64,000 nucleotides of DNA. Source: Lycorma delicatula (taxonomy: Eukaryota > Arthropoda > Insecta > Hemiptera > Fulgoridae). Below, piece by piece: positions 33,010 to 49,696 of this stretch. The translations under genes and the position numbers were made by a program. The stretch is taken from the NCBI RefSeq assembly GCF_047948215.1, contig NC_134460.1, positions 121,905,324-121,969,323 of the forward strand. The letters run 5' to 3'. Each line of letters starts with the position of its first letter. Position 1 is the first letter of the stretch. The notes below the pieces were generated by a model. That model was not told the DNA's origin. It worked only from the letters and a program-made list of their open reading frames with translations, and did not search any database.

Positions 33010-33715
33010 CAAAGTTGAATGAACCGCAGAGATTTTTACAAGCAGGTAGAAAAATTTAGTTGATCAAATTTCAGTGATTATAGCACTGTCCTGGGTGTTC
33101 AGTTGAAGTTTCAACTCCAGTGCTTGAAACTTGCATAGCTCTCTCATCTAAGAAGATGAGAGAGAGACAGATTACAGTTGAGATTATAGCTGAAAAATTA
33201 TAAGTACAATACACCAACAAGCTCAAGTACCATAAAACAAGTGGAAGATGGGTTCCAAGAATTGACAATTCACTATGAGGAAATAAGAGTTTGAGTGTGT
33301 ACAGAGCTGAAACAACTGTATTAGTTGGAAGATGTTTTCTTATGCAGTATTCTAACCTGTTATGAAAAAATATTTGAACATCTACACATTCATGATAATG
33401 CCTGGCCTCACACAGCCCAGGTAATTCAAGAAACCATCAACAAATTGTATCAGGAAGAGTACTACCTCACCACCATATAGTCCTGACTTGGCCCCTTCGG
33501 ATTTTCAATTGTTTGGTCCATTCAAGGACACACTACCTGATAAGAAGGTTAATGGCAATGATGTCATCAAATAAAATGTTCTAAATTTTGTCTGAAATCT
33601 GGTCAAAGAAATTTTTTTACAGCAGACTTAAATAAGCTAATTCAGAGATGGGGCAAATGTATTAATGTTGCTGAAGATTGTTGGAAAGTGGAAAAAAGTC
33701 TCGTTGATTAAATAA
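33010..33715 (+). mobile_element. Mariner transposase fossil
   Basis: Plus-strand pieces: IHDNAWPHTAQVIQETINKL (the second catalytic Asp block, HDNARPH in active elements) at 33388, SPDLAPSDFQLFGPFKD, a frameshift, then FLQQT and IQRWGKCINVAEDCWKVEK at the C-terminus. Multiple stops. N-terminal DNA-binding part not clear. Confidence 0.8.
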
Positions 33716-34090
33716 ATTGTATTAACTGCAGAGAAATACTTGTTTTTAATTGCTTAATTACTCTTGGAATTTGAAGTCACCAGTACCACTGTTAGCCATT
33801 TTTATATCAGGTTTTAAGGACTTGATGTGAATTATGTTTTGTGCTTGTAAGGACAAAAAATTGATAATCCATGACATACACAGAAGTGGCTTAGGGCATG
33901 ATTATAAGCTGTTGTATGCCAGTCCATAACATATAATGAGATCATAAGCCTTTTGTTTGTCCAGTAAATCATTCATTAATTCTAACTGAATGTTATTTTA
34001 TGAAGATTTATAGGTTATATTTTATTTTAACCCTTTACAGAAAATTACATTTGTGCAAGCAGGACAATTATGGTTATTATCATCAACAAC

Positions 34091-34405
34091 AACAACCATA
34101 AAAACATGAAATAGTAAGCTCAATATAAACTTAAAAATTTACATAAGTACTTTTAGAATCAATTGATTCATCATCAGTTATTTAAATATTATCTCAGATA
34201 ATAATTATGTTTGTTATAAGTTAAAACTTTATTTTAATCATAACTTTTAATATATGACAAATGTAGTAATGTATTACATAGACAATTTTTAATAACTGAT
34301 GATGAGTCAGTGGATTCAAAAAGTACTTATGTTTTTTTTAATTTGTAAGTTTATGTTGAGTGGAGCTTGCTATTAATTTGATTTGTCTGTAGTGGTTTTT
34401 GTTGG
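34091..34405. repeat. MITE-like inverted repeat
   Basis: The left arm (about 34095-34205) has agtaagctcaatataaactt, acataagtactttt and gattcatcatcagttatt; the right arm (about 34290-34400) has the reverse complements in opposite order (aataactgatgatgagtcag, aaaagtacttatg, agtttatgttgagtggagct). Spacer of about 85 bp. Confidence 0.8.
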
Positions 34406-35775
34406 TAATTATTAATTCTAACACAGTAGTCAATGTATTTTGTAAAATTATTGGTTATCTGTTCAATAAAATATGTGAACAAATTTAGTAGATATATCTG
34501 CGAACAGTGGTAAAATTCATTGATGAAGCAAACTATAAATTATTTTATATGAAATGAAAGCAATAATATTAACATTCAATAAACTATATTTTTCCACAAG
34601 AAACTTTATTGATGAGTGATAGTTTTTCATTGGAAATCTTTTTTTTTTTACTTTGATGCACAGAATGTTATTTATTCTTCTTTTTCTATCAATCACACTT
34701 GCTTGAATCTACATATTAGTAACAATTATGGACTGATCATTATGTAATATTTTTTAATTGTTACGCATAAGAATGCATAAACATAATTACTTAAAATTTC
34801 TTAGTTGATCAAGAAGAGGATTAAAATGCATGCTGTGATTCTTATTTCCTTTTTTATCAAAGTATATTTGCTGCAGTGTTATGAGAACTTGCCTATGATT
34901 AACAGGAGTTTTTTGCCTGATATCATTAAGTTTTATAATGTCTTACAAGTGTCAAAAATTTGTGAGTGAATTGTGGTGTATGAAGGTAAAATAGAACTGT
35001 AAGTTTTTGTCCTAAATATTATCTTAATGACACTTAATAAAACATTATTCTTAGAATATCAAGATTCAAAATTTATATTGTGCAATTTTAGCAGCTGTGT
35101 TTATTTATTTACAGAAAATTAAGATAGAAGTTAATATATTCATAGATTAGTGTGTTCTTTCTCAACAATACTATTTATTAACGACTAAAGAAAATTTAGA
35201 GTGAATTTACTGTTATAATGTGCAATTATCTTATCCACTATTGTCAAAATATTTATTTAGTATAATTAATTTTAAGAAAGTAGTACTAATTTTTATAATA
35301 ATAATCATGTTAATGGTACTACATTAATTCATTTTTTATTTAAAGATTAGAATCAAACATGTATATAGATTAATTATAAAATGTATTTTAAAATTGTATT
35401 TTTTTATGTGTATTGTATTTACTTATTTAGTATAGTTTATTATTTAAATTAAGCAAATAGTTTATTCAGAAAGAAGTTTATAAAATGGTAGTTTCCAAAA
35501 GGCTTATTTATTATTATGTTTAATATTATTAATTAGTTATTAATATTTTATTATTAAAAATAAAATTTTATTATTATTAAATAAAGCACCAAGTGCACAA
35601 TTTTAATTGTCAATAAAATTATTATATATACTATAGAATTCATAAATTATAATTTATTAATGTTAATTAAAGAATTATATAGTTAAAAACATTTTATATT
35701 ATTGTAATTATATATTATTATAAAAGTATATATGTGGAAGATATAAATAGACTTTACTACTATCTAATTATGCAG

Positions 35776-35806
<31 letters not shown>

Positions 35807-38800
35807 ATCTTACAGTTTTTTTTTTTTTTTTTAATTGTAGTTATAAATTTATTATTGTATTTTTATGTTAAGTAGATTTTGTTTTTGTGTATAGATTTTT
35901 TATTTTTTGTTTGTTTTTATATGTAGATGTTCTGAAGAGTGCTATGTTATACAAAAGTTATAATACAATTTTATTTGAAGTAGAAATTTATTTATATACG
36001 TGACAGGTGCCACATTATTACTTATCCTTAAATATGATATCAAATTTTTCTTTTATTTGTATTCGTAATCATTGTGCGTTTTCAATAGAAAAAAACTGTT
36101 TTAATCTAGGTTTCGTGTTGTGAGATTATCATGCAGTCGACACTGATAACGATTTCAAAATATGTTATATGATAATTGTTTAGAGATGGATCTGGAAAAA
36201 ATTTCCTACGTGTCCAAAAAACTAGATGTGGCTCTTTACATGTACACCTCTAATGTCTGATTTTTTGGATGCCATTCTTAAAGGTTAAGAATAATCTTTT
36301 ATATTTATTTTATCAGTTGAACTGTTTAATGACAAATTGCAATAGTTATGAATACAAATGAAACAATTAGCCAGCTTTTAATTTATAAATTCCTTTTATT
36401 TACAGGTCTCATTTCTTTCTTAGAGATTTGAATGTCTGAAAAAAAAAAAATTTTAAAAAATTACAAAAGATATATGGCGGCGTGTTTAATTTTACCTCTA
36501 CCAATTAAATATGGCCTAAAATAATTTTTAGAAATCAAAGTTACAGTTTTTATTAAATAATTATAAACCTATTTATTATGAATATAAAAATTTTAATTAA
36601 TTTGTGAAGTTAAAACTATATATTCTTAGCCATAGTTTAATTTATTTTGCTTACTGCAGCTTTGTGTAAGCAAGTGAATCTTTTAGAGACTATTTCATAA
36701 ATTACTACAACTCACATTACCAAAATAATGAATGACCTAATTTTAAAGATGGTAGCAGTCATATATTATAAGGTAGCTTGTTTCTCTGCATAAATACTTA
36801 TTCCATCCCAATTTGTTCGAACATAATTTTGATTGCTTCTAATTATTACTTTTTAAATTATTTTATTCTTGTAGATTTTTTTTATAAGATATTGAACAGA
36901 TAGGTTCTTGTGAACCATATTGTATCAAGTTGCTTATGTTTTCTTCTTTTTAATATTTTTTATTGTAAGTGTTGAGGGTCCATTGATATATAGTTATTCT
37001 ATGTCAAAGCAATTTATACATTATATAAAGTAGCTACATTGATTAGTGTCTTTTGAAGTATCTGTTACGACTATTGATATTCCTAGAATTTTTTATCTTA
37101 TATATGACTGTATAAATACATTAAGTGAAAGAATTTTTGCTTTGTTCTGAATACATAGTAAATAAATAATTTTAGATTCTTTTATTATGACATGATTTAT
37201 TTCTTCACATTTATGTCAGTGTTAGTGCCAAAATTTTAATTATTTGCTAGAGACATATTTTGTGTAATGTACACTCTTATATTTATAATAAAATATTTTA
37301 ATAATTGATAATATAATATTTTTATATTATTCTTAATCTTATATTTTAGAGTAGCAGTTAGCTGAATTAATCACAGCAGACACATAGCAGACATAATTAA
37401 TGCATAGCACAATTAATACATAGACACAATTAATACATAGCAGCCACCTCTGCTATTGATTTAACATTTTAGGCTGTCCCTAGATTGCAGCTCCACAGTC
37501 AGTTCACTACTATTACTAAACCACCTTAAAAAAATAAATGGTTGCTCCAGTGGCTATTAAATGGCATCAGCATAGAGCTAACATGACTGTTTGGAGGCAC
37601 TTCAAGGAAGAAAGGATAAAGGATATTGAAAAGGAAGGAGAGTCACTCTATTGTCCACCTCCTTCTGCCTGCAAAAATCTGATTAATTTTAAGGTTAGAC
37701 TTTACCAGCAGATACCTTGGCCATTGTGTAATTATAACAGACTGGAAACGGTCCACAGGCAGTAATCCCCCTTCCAGACAACACGAAGGATACACTCACT
37801 GGCTTTGTCATTGCAGATTTTGCATCAAGGTATAGAACTTCATCTTCAGAACTGATAAGAAAAAGGAAATTGGGTTGGTGGGGAGAGAGAAAGGACAGTC
37901 TACCCTTGAGAGTAGTTACCATTTTGTCCAGTATCCAAGGTTCTGTCATACAAGGCAAAGTTGGTTGATATCATTTATTTTTCAATCGGAAGTTTTAGGT
38001 TTGATTAGTAAGAATATGGATGTTTAAATTGAAATCAAGTCTTTTTTAGGTTTCTTATCTGCTGAAAACCATTTGGTAAAGTAAAAACTGTGACACTAAT
38101 GGTTATAAAAAGATCTTCAATTCAGATTTTAGAAATTTTTGCAAATCCTATTGATCTTTTTTGTGATCTTAAACAATTGTTTAGAGAGACATTACATTAT
38201 TATAGTACCTTATAAAGTAAGTCTCCTTAATATATATACTGAAAGTATCTGCTCATATTCTTTAAGGTGCAATAAGTTCATCTACTAACATGCGTTTGTG
38301 GCATATATGCACAATGTTGCAGTACTTTTCTAACACCTTCAGTATTTTTATACTTTACATTACCAGAAGAACAAAGATTATTGTTATAGACTCTTAGATA
38401 ATCCTAAAGAAAGAGTTGATGTTAATGTCAACGGAGCAAACCATTCAAAGTTTTTTGAAGAAAGTAGAGGCTTTAAGAAGGTATTCATTTAGCATCCACC
38501 TCATTTGTTGTTGGGCAAATGCCACATATTCTTGGTGCCATATCTTCTGTGAGTAACACTATATGGCCACCTCATTGTTAGGCACTACAACTTATGGTTA
38601 ATGTTAGTTACTTGAACAAGCATATTAATATGTCTCCCAAGTTACTGTTGTAGTCTCTGAAGTCGTTCCATTGATAATAATTCTTTAATATTCAATAAGT
38701 TTACAAATATTTGAAATATACTTGTTATGAATACCATTACTTTATTATTTAACTTTAATTAGTTATTCAGTGTTAATCAAATTAATGAATAGATTGTAAG

Positions 38801-39277
38801 GAGTTAAAATAATTTTATATTCTTATAATTTTATTCTTCAAATAGCATGATTTCATAGGTACCAAAATCATTTTTTATTTTTATAATACTGATTATTTAA
38901 AATTCCATAACAGTAATTGTCAGGGTTATAAATATAAAAAAAACAAAATATTTTAAAAATTAAGTGAAAAAAATCATATAGCTTTATCAAAGTCTTCCAA
39001 GTGAAAATATATTTATTACTTTTAATATTTATAAAACTCCATATAATTTTTTAAATTTATGATTTATTTAAAAAAATGTAATTATGAGGAGGTACATCAA
39101 AATTAATTATTCTTGAAAAGTATAGAAGCGTGGCAGAATATCTTCCTTATGCTTATATTTACTGTTTCTATTTACGATGGATTCATCAATTTAATATATT
39201 AAACATAACCTATATTATGTATTGTGGTTATACTTTATACATTACAATAAAACATGGTGGTACCGGTTATATATATC
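34406..39277. other. Long AT-rich intergenic stretch
   Basis: Includes (at)n at about 35780-35806 and a small repeat of cacaattaatacatag around 37405-37440. A 75-codon open frame at 37538-37765 and a minus-strand one at 37695-37958 lie in a locally GC-richer patch (37480-37960) but match nothing I recognise. No other feature seen. Confidence 0.4.
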
Positions 39278-39285
39278 TTGTAGAG
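39278..39285 (+). repeat. 8-bp target-site duplication of hAT element, left
   Basis: ttgtagag; the right copy at 41778-41785 is ctgtagag, seven of eight bases identical. Confidence 0.75.
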
Positions 39286-41777
<2,492 letters not shown>

Positions 41778-41785
41778 CTGTAGAG
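41778..41785 (+). repeat. 8-bp target-site duplication of hAT element, right
   Basis: ctgtagag, paired with 39278-39285. Confidence 0.75.
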
Positions 41786-42583
41786 CATTTATGGTGAGGT
41801 GTGCTATTCTCCCCTTGATTTCTCTTTGTAGTCTTTATTTTATTTTTATATTATACTAAGTAATTCTAAAAATTAAATTCTGATGTTCAAAGGATTAAAT
41901 ATGTACCAGGTTTGGGTGGCCAATACCACTCCACTTAAATATAAAATTCACAAATAGTTCTATTATTGACCATCAGATAATGTTAGATGAGGTGAAAGCT
42001 TACAAAATACAGGTATCCAGCAGTGCAACATTGGAATAAAAAACAAAGACAATGAGCACTTGTAATGCACAAAATGACATGAATTAAAAAAAAAATACCA
42101 CAGCAAATGTGAAACAACTAACAGTGCAATAAATATTAATATACAAAGTAAGATTGTAAACACATATTACTGTTTTGATTAATGTGTTTATTGGGTTATT
42201 CTTTAATAGAAGCAACCTATTATTATAAATATATTTTAATACATCAGGTTGAAATACCAGTCTGATCATGGAAGGAAAGGTGTGTTGAAGTTCAGAAAAA
42301 AAGTAAAAATGTGAGACAGTGCGGAAATAAAAATATTTCTGTTTTCATTATTATATTGTTATTAGAAAAAAACAACTAGTGTAGGTAAATTCAATTATGG
42401 AGATAAGTCAGAGAAAGGTCATTTTTACAATTTATTCTCCAGAATAAACAAAGATAAAGAATTTTATAAATTTACAACTTTTCATTAATTACTTATGTTT
42501 ATAAAAGCAGAACACTGTTTAACAACTTCATTAATTAATTTTCCCAAGTTAATTTTTTTGTTCTTCCAATGATTTTAATTACT

Positions 42584-42722
42584 ATTTTTTTTTTTTTTGT
42601 CTTCAGTTATTTGACTGCTTTGATGCAGCTCTCCAAGATTCCCTATCTAGTGCTAGTCGTTTCATTTCAGTATACCCTCTACATCCTACATCCCTAACAA
42701 TTTGTTTTACATATTCCAAATG
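42584..42722 (-). mobile_element. 3' end of the same LINE family as 18902-21257
   Basis: Minus-strand copy of about 140 bp, poly(T) at 42584-42598 then gtcttcagttatttgactgc, the reverse complement of the end of the LINE at 18902-21257 (…gtcaaatgactgaagac), extending to the sequence for the GRPRLEYVK region. A second, heavily 5'-truncated copy of the family. Confidence 0.88.
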
Positions 42723-44080
42723 TGGAATGATTATTCAAATAAATATTTTACCATCTTTTAATTTGTAATAATTTTTATTAATAAGCAGTTTTAAGTGCCA
42801 ATGGATGTTACTAACTGCTATTTATTGTAGACCATTTTGTAGTTGTATTTCCAATTAGGATTAAAGTTTTGATTTTTTTTTCTTCATAAAATTATAGTTT
42901 ATTATGTATTATTCTTCCTAATAGTTTGATTTACGAGAACTTTGTTCTTTGAAGTGAACTTTTCTGTAAAATTTATTTTAAATAACAGTTTTAGTATTTG
43001 TTTTTAATTCTTTCACTTTAAAAAAACTGAGTTAAACTTCTTTGTTGTTAGTTCAATTATGTTAATTTCTCTTTTTGAGATGTATGACTTTATACAGTAT
43101 ATTTAATCTTAAACTACACAATGAATCTTAAAGTACTGATAGTAATAGTATAACATATATACATATTTATATTATTAAATATTAATATATAAAATTTATA
43201 AACTGTTTACAAATTAATTTGACATTTACATAGATAATGTTTATACTATTTAGGCCTATTATATTTTAGCTAATAAAATACATCACCCTAACTGCTATAT
43301 GAGTAAAATAAACTGTAAACAAATTAAGGTTATAGGAATGGAAATCAAATTTTTAAAAATAAAGAAGACGTTGATTATAACATTTGTAAATGGCAGCTAA
43401 TAATAACATTTTATGTACGATTATACAATTTTTGTAATTTATGTAATATCAAAATAAAAATTAATTGCATTAATATGAAAATATATTCATTTTTTTTCAA
43501 TATACAATTTTAACAGAAAACAATCGAAATTGTTGTTTATTAAGCAAAAAAATTAAATATCTACAGATTGTAGATAAAATTGGTGAATGTGTTTGGAGCA
43601 GTATTATTGAAAAAAATATTTGTTCACTTTGATTAAAGACATCTAAGAGTATAATTAATAATTGTTTAAAATCTGTTACAGAGGTAAGTTGTGGGATTGT
43701 GTTATGATATAAACTTGTGTATCAGTTTATTTTGTCAATACATCAGTATAATTAAATATATACAATATTCACACATAAAATATTAACAAATTCATTTGTT
43801 AATAAAATTCATCTCATGAAAACATACACGTTAGCTCAGTGATCGATTTATCAGCTGGTCTCAACTTTAATGTACAAGACTCAGTAAATTTTTTTTCCTT
43901 TTAATATGATATCCCTCAGAACAATGAATATGTTTCCCTCAGAACAATGAACAGATGTGTTGAATTGACTTGAAGATGAGAACACCCAAGAGCATCTTTA
44001 TATTTCACTTTATGACATATATAACAGTGGGGATGTGGGGAGAGATGTATGCTCCAGTCGCTTCTGCTTTCTCATCTCAC
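42723..44080. other. AT-rich intergenic DNA
   Basis: tccctcagaacaatgaa is repeated at about 43911 and 43935; nothing else recognised. Confidence 0.4.
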
Positions 44081-44089
44081 TTGTCAGTA

Positions 44090-45060
44090 GAGTGATGTCA
44101 AAACAAGAGGTTCAATCTTCATTTGCACAACATAATATCATGAGGTTTCTTTTGAATGAGAGCATCAAACCCTCAAAATTTTGACTAGACTGCATGCCAG
44201 TTTGGATGTTTTCATATACTTGAGTCTACAACTGGGCCAAGAAATTTAAAGGAGGATATGAAGCTATAGAAAATAAGTTGCAATAGGTGTTCAAGGACAA
44301 ATGTGATAGATAACATATGATCTATGTGTGACCTCATTGAAGATGATCAGTACCTTATGGTCAATAAAATTGCTTCAGAAGTGGGTATCGGTTGTGGAAG
44401 TGCCTGTTCCTTGATCACAAAGCCCCACAGATTCCAAAAAGCCTGTGCAAGGTGGGTTGCAAAACTTTTACTCAAAATCTGAAACAAAAGCCTGCCAACA
44501 GTTCCTAAATTGATTTGTTAAGACTAAAAATAATTTTTTAATTGAATAATCACATGTGATGAGAGGCTGATCCAACGCTACACTTCTAAGTCAAAGTTAG
44601 TAAGTATGGAGGAGTGGAGAGTTTTCCTCTGTAATGGCAAAAATGCGTTTGTGAGGTGGAAAAGTTATCGCAACCATCTTTCTGGACAGAAAGCAGTATT
44701 GTTTGTAGATTTTTTTCTATGATTGTCATACTCTGAATGCTGCATAAACTACTGCCAGCTCTTGGACAAAGTGAAAGTGCGATCATATGATCAGAAATGT
44801 GATTTTCCTTCATGACAGTGCCAGGTCTCACACAGCCATTACCCTATTAGCACTTGGATATACTGAACAAAATATAACAATTCCTGTACAATCCAGATTT
44901 AGCCCTCTATGATTTCTTTTTGTTTGAGGATTGGTAGGACATTGATTTCAGAGCGGCAAAGAAGTGGAGGAGTTTGGGTGCAATTGGTATGTAACGTCCT
45001 CAAATTTTTTACGGGTAAGGGATCTACATATTGGGAGAAATGTGTAAATTATCAGATAAA
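44090..45060 (+). mobile_element. Mariner transposase fossil
   Basis: Plus-strand pieces with many breaks: a helix-turn-helix-like start, CKVGCKTFTQN-type text (RWVAKLLLKI...), NVIFLHD-like sequence as CDFPS/FSFMTVPGLTQPLPY near 44800, then SPLYDFFLFEDW and YWEKCVNYQINYTDK at the C-terminus. The order and the DxxLY..FFLF and RWxKCVN hallmarks fit mariner. Confidence 0.65.
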
Positions 45061-45649
45061 TTACACAGACAAACAATAAATATATTTTGTATATCTATTT
45101 TCTACTAAAATATTAAAAACAAACCTCTGAGTTGTATTTGATGACTAAATATGATTTGGGAGACCTACATTATCTGATAAGCACAGAGACTATCTTTTTT
45201 TTTTCGTAGCTGCTTTATAGAACAGAACACATACTTGATCCATGGTGTACTAAAGTGGTAAGGAATCAAGGATAACGGAAGAGCTAGGCAATAAGATTAA
45301 TAAAAGTGCTATATCTGTTAAGGTTCTATGAAGTGAGACAAAGAACCCATCCAAAACAAAGATTCTCATTAAGGCCTCTTCCAGGCAATGAGCATCTTTG
45401 CCTGGGCACAATTGCGCAATTTGTGGTTCTGAAATTAAATTAAGCATTTTTATAAATCTTTCTAATGTTTTAGAATTACCATTTATGTATTTACATGACT
45501 GACAAAAAAGAAGTGTAATGTATTTAGGGTGTATGTATGTTTGTTCCACAGCAGCTGCTCAATGGCTGAACCGATTTAGATGTATGATTCCATGTTGGAA
45601 TCCGTACGTTACTGGGAATGTCATAGGCTACAAATGAGGTCTGTAAATA

Positions 45650-46432
45650 AAGTAATGAAACTGGTTCAGAAAAACTTTTTATTTTTAATCCAAAGCGTTT
45701 TATGTTACCTACTTTCCAAATTGTGTCTTTAAAATTGGGAACAAGAAAAAGTTGCAGACTCAAGTCAGGTGAATAAGATGATTGGGGAACTACAGGTATG
45801 TTTTTCTTTGCCTAAAACTCATCACCTGAGAGTGCAGTGTGACAAGGTGCATCATCATGATGCAGCATCCAATTGTCTTTGATGGCTGGTTTCACGCGGG
45901 CAATTCTTTTCCACAGTCTTTTAAGAATTTCTCAGTAAACATATTGATTTACAGTCTGTCCTATAGGCAAAAACTACTTATGGGCAATGTCATTACTATC
46001 AAAGAAACAAATTAGCATGGTTCTGATTTGCTAATTTTTTGCTTTTTTGGGATGTGGTGAGTTTTAAGTGTGCCACTTTGCTCTGGCATTTTGTTTCTGG
46101 GTTGTACTCAAATATCCAAGATTCATCACCAGTAATAACATTTTTTAGAAAATCAGGATCAGTTTCAATTCGCCCTAGAAGATCACAGCAAATTTCCACT
46201 TTGTTGTTTTTCTATTCAACAGCGAGGATTTTTGGGACCAATTTTGCACTAACGTTTTTTACACTTCTGTTTCATTTGTCAAAATTTGATGGACTTTGGT
46301 ATGGTTCAAATTAAATTGTTCTGCAATCATTCTGACAGTTAATCGTCAGTTGTACCGTGTCAAGACACTGATTCGCTCAACACTGTTGTCATTTTTTGAT
46401 GTTAATAAGCGTGGATCGTCCACAATTGATTC
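45650..46432 (-). mobile_element. Mariner transposase fossil, minus copy of an inverted pair
   Basis: The minus strand reads, from about 46350 downward, LTVRMIAEQFNLNHTKVHQI (helix-turn-helix), FLKNVITGDESWIFEYNPET with the first catalytic Asp, DNWMLHHDDAPCHTALSGDE with the second, an in-frame stop, and SSYSPDLSLQLFLVPNF. The C-terminal end breaks off near 45650. Almost full length but with stops and small indels. Confidence 0.82.
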
Positions 46433-46690
46433 CCGGCTTGAAAATGCACCTTGTCACAATGCACTCTCAATTAATGAGTTTTTGGCAAAGAAAAACATTC
46501 TTGTAGTTCCTCAACCACCTTATTCACCTGACTTGAGTCTCTGTGACTTTTTCCTATTCCTGACTTTTAAAAAACACCTCAACGGCATCATTTTGGAACA
46601 GTAGAAAAAATTAAAAAAATGTAACAAACCATCTGAAGGATATTCTAGTTTCTGAGTTCCAACACTGCTTCTAACTTAAAATGATTAAGT
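46433..46690 (+). mobile_element. Mariner fragment, plus copy of an inverted pair
   Basis: Opens at LENAPCHNALSINEFLAKKN and continues VVPQPPYSPDLSLCDFFLF and KKHLNGI, the second half of the same mariner family, in the opposite orientation to 45650-46432. It joins that copy directly, so the two are head to head with the first half of the plus copy missing. Confidence 0.8.
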
Positions 46691-48660
46691 TTTATATTGG
46701 TGACTAATTTTATATTTTAATATTATGAATTCAATACTTTTACAATAACACAATTTAGAGATATAAATAATACTATTTTTCATCAAAATAGCTTAGGAAA
46801 ATTTTCATGGTGAGGTACAATTTAATGGAATAGCATCATATTAGCTTCTTTGAAACAAAGCAAGTTAACAGATGTTTACATTTAACAACTTGGAATTTAA
46901 AAAGAATAGCCAAGCAGGATGAAATTAGTCTTGATACATTAATCTTCAGGATCAGAGATGATCCCCATCTAAATAGACAAGTGAATTATTGAGCCAGTAT
47001 TGTGGAGACCAGTTTTTGAACAGACACTCCTTGGTGTATATAAACAAGATAATGCAACATACTTGATGAGTAGTAGTTAATATTTATTTTATTATAAACA
47101 TTACCAAAACCAAACACAAATCTTTACTGTACTTTTGTAATATTTCACAAGCTATTGCCAGTTTATTCTGCCTTATTGTTCTTCACATGATAAGTAAAAC
47201 TAAATACAACACAACTTAAAATAAAACTAATAAAGCTTTACTTTATTACTTTAAAAGTTCTTTTTAGTAGAACTTTACACAACAGTTTCTGAATTTGTTC
47301 AGATTTAAATAACACTTTTCTATGCTTCATTTATTCTATTGAACAACATAACACTTCTATAAAAAAAAGACGCACAATATGTGGTATTGTGTTCTAGATG
47401 ATCATTTTGGATAGCTCTTTTTCAGTGTCATAGGCATTACTGTTATTAATTGGGCCTGTCAAATTTGTTAGTTAATGGTTTTAATAAGTGATTGATCAAT
47501 GCATTTGACTTTCTGTCTATTATAAAGTTTGGTGTCCAAGTAAATTTCATATTATTCATACACTTTGAAGTTGCAATCTTATGCTATGTATAAAATTTGA
47601 ATTTTGTGATCGTTGTCTTCTTCGTAAACATATTCTATCTTCATAAATAAATTATGTAGTGCTTTGTTATATGTTTTTTACAGCTGTGAATTTGTACCAG
47701 TCTGCTAAACGTAGTGGTAGTAGGTAGCTAATTTTTATCTTCCAGGGAAAAGAGAAATTTTATAACTGGGTTGGTAAAATGAGCTACACTTTCCTTAAAA
47801 GAGCATCTTTAAATTAATCTTTAATTTGTTAAAAAATTATTTCTCCAAATTTCTCATTACTCTTTTGCATTGCAGTGCTGAATTGTTAATTTTATAGTGT
47901 GCTGTTTATGAGGTTAATGTTCAATAATTTATTGCTTAAATATAAATATAAATTTTAATATTTATTGCTGGAATTTAAATATAATGCTTGTTAAATATTT
48001 ACTTAATTCTTTTCTGTGTTAGATATGGTTTGTCATCGTAGTTAGAAACTGTAAACATTTCTGTTATCCATAGGGTTTGTGTGAAACTATTCACAATGTT
48101 AAATTAGTTAATATATATTTCCCAATTTTTATGATCCCGATCTGTGCTAATCAACTGCAAAATATTTCATGAGTTACTTGATGTAAGCCAATGTAGTGGT
48201 AATTCACAGATCTGACTTTTTATAAGTAGTTTATTTTTGAATATAGTTAATGCAATCTGTAAAATTGTATCAGATTTTAGTGTTAGTTTTGGTTGTAGTA
48301 AGTTTACATAGAATTATAAAAAAAATAAGAAATAAAGAAATATTCCAAGTTGATCATTGTTAGTCTACAAAATATTTGTAAATTGTTTCTGCAAAATGTT
48401 AGACTTGTGTTGTCTCCTATTATGTAGCCATAATTTTGAACTGAATCTCAGAGGAACAATAATGAAGTGCTAAATCTTACTAATTTAAGTTTGTTTCTCA
48501 ACTACTAATTGAAAATACAACTTTTCTACTAAAATTTTTATATAATTTTCTTCTTAATAAGATAGGCTACAAGTATATATATTTGTTCTATATGGGTGGG
48601 AAGTCCCCCACCCATACTAAGACTAATAAATACAGCTTAATTGGGCTCTCTACTGCTGCC
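46691..48660. other. AT-rich intergenic DNA
   Basis: No recognisable coding, mobile or RNA sequence. Confidence 0.45.
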
Positions 48661-48769
48661 AATTCTCAATGTTGATATTGCTCAGTGCTGCTGGAAAAGG
48701 TAGGGAGGATAAGCCATGGTGGGGGTCATCCAATATGTTCATTCATGGTGGGATGATCTTAGTAGTAGT

Positions 48770-49280
48770 TGACTGTGGAATGATGGCAGATATGAGTATG
48801 TTCACTGTTGAAGAGCATTTGTTAGGTTGTGTGTGGGTTCATGAATGTCCACACACTGGTAAAACATTGGAGAATATTATGAATAACTTCTTTGTGCATT
48901 TTGGGAAATCATCACCATCACAGCAAATGTTACTGACATGGGAGAAGAAGGCTTTTGCATTGGGAAGTGTTCTTGATGCACCACGTAATGGGATGTCGAG
49001 TACTTGAGCTGAGACATGTTGCTATGGAGACATCGATTCAACAATCTCCGATGAAATCAATGCACAGACGTTCTGCAGAATTAAGCATTACAAGATGGAT
49101 AATGCGAGACTGTATGCAGAAGGACTTTAAAGTTAAATGTTTTCATCCAGTTACAGTTAATGAATTAAGGGGCAATGGCCTTGATCAATGTCTTTATGCA
49201 TGTCAGTTATTGACTAAATGCTTTCTGAGAGCAAATATTAAAAAGAACGTCATGTTCTCTGACAAGTTTGCGATTTATTG
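48770..49280 (+). mobile_element. Tc1/mariner-type transposase N-terminal fossil
   Basis: Plus strand: MFTVEEHLLGCVWVHECPHT, NFFVHFGKSSPSQQMLLTWE and GSVLDAPRNGM, the paired helix-turn-helix part of insect transposases whose active forms read YxxEE...F...G..SVxDxPRSGRP. Later VMFSDKFAIY corresponds to the SDEAxF catalytic block with the Glu changed. Frameshifts between blocks. Confidence 0.65.
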
Positions 49281-49696
49281 AAGCTCTCGTAACTGAAATG
49301 TTTATTCTGTGCAAAAGACAGTATTTTTATTTTCATTTTATAAAAATAAACATTTTTTCATATATTTGAATTAACATGCTGAGGTGAAAAAATATTTATT
49401 ATTGGATTTTTTTCTGTGCTTCTTAAATAAGCAAATAAAAAAAATTTTATTTGTAAATTCTGTTAGTTATTTAGATAAAAATGAATTATTGGCATGTTTT
49501 GAAAGATGTGATGGAATGAATCTTACTATAACTTCACTGTAATACTAGACTGAAACATCCTAGGGGAAAAGAGAACATTTTGATAAAGTGGCTCAAAAAA
49601 AAAAAAAACAATATTTATGGCAACTAAACAAAGCTGTATTATTTAACCACTAGTCTTTAAATAAATTTATATTTGTAACTTTTACTTTGAATAATA

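Noticed and set aside
37385..37440. CRISPR-like short repeats (caattaatacatag)
   Set aside because: Only two or three imperfect units without regular spacers in a eukaryotic context; treated as a small tandem repeat.
37538..37765. 75-codon open frame in a GC-richer patch
   Set aside because: No recognisable family. The text is not repeated elsewhere in the window and overlaps a minus-strand frame of similar length.
42560..42790. Target-site duplication for the LINE fragment at 42.6 kb
   Set aside because: aatgatt occurs on both sides but is not adjacent to the poly(T), so it was not accepted as a duplication.
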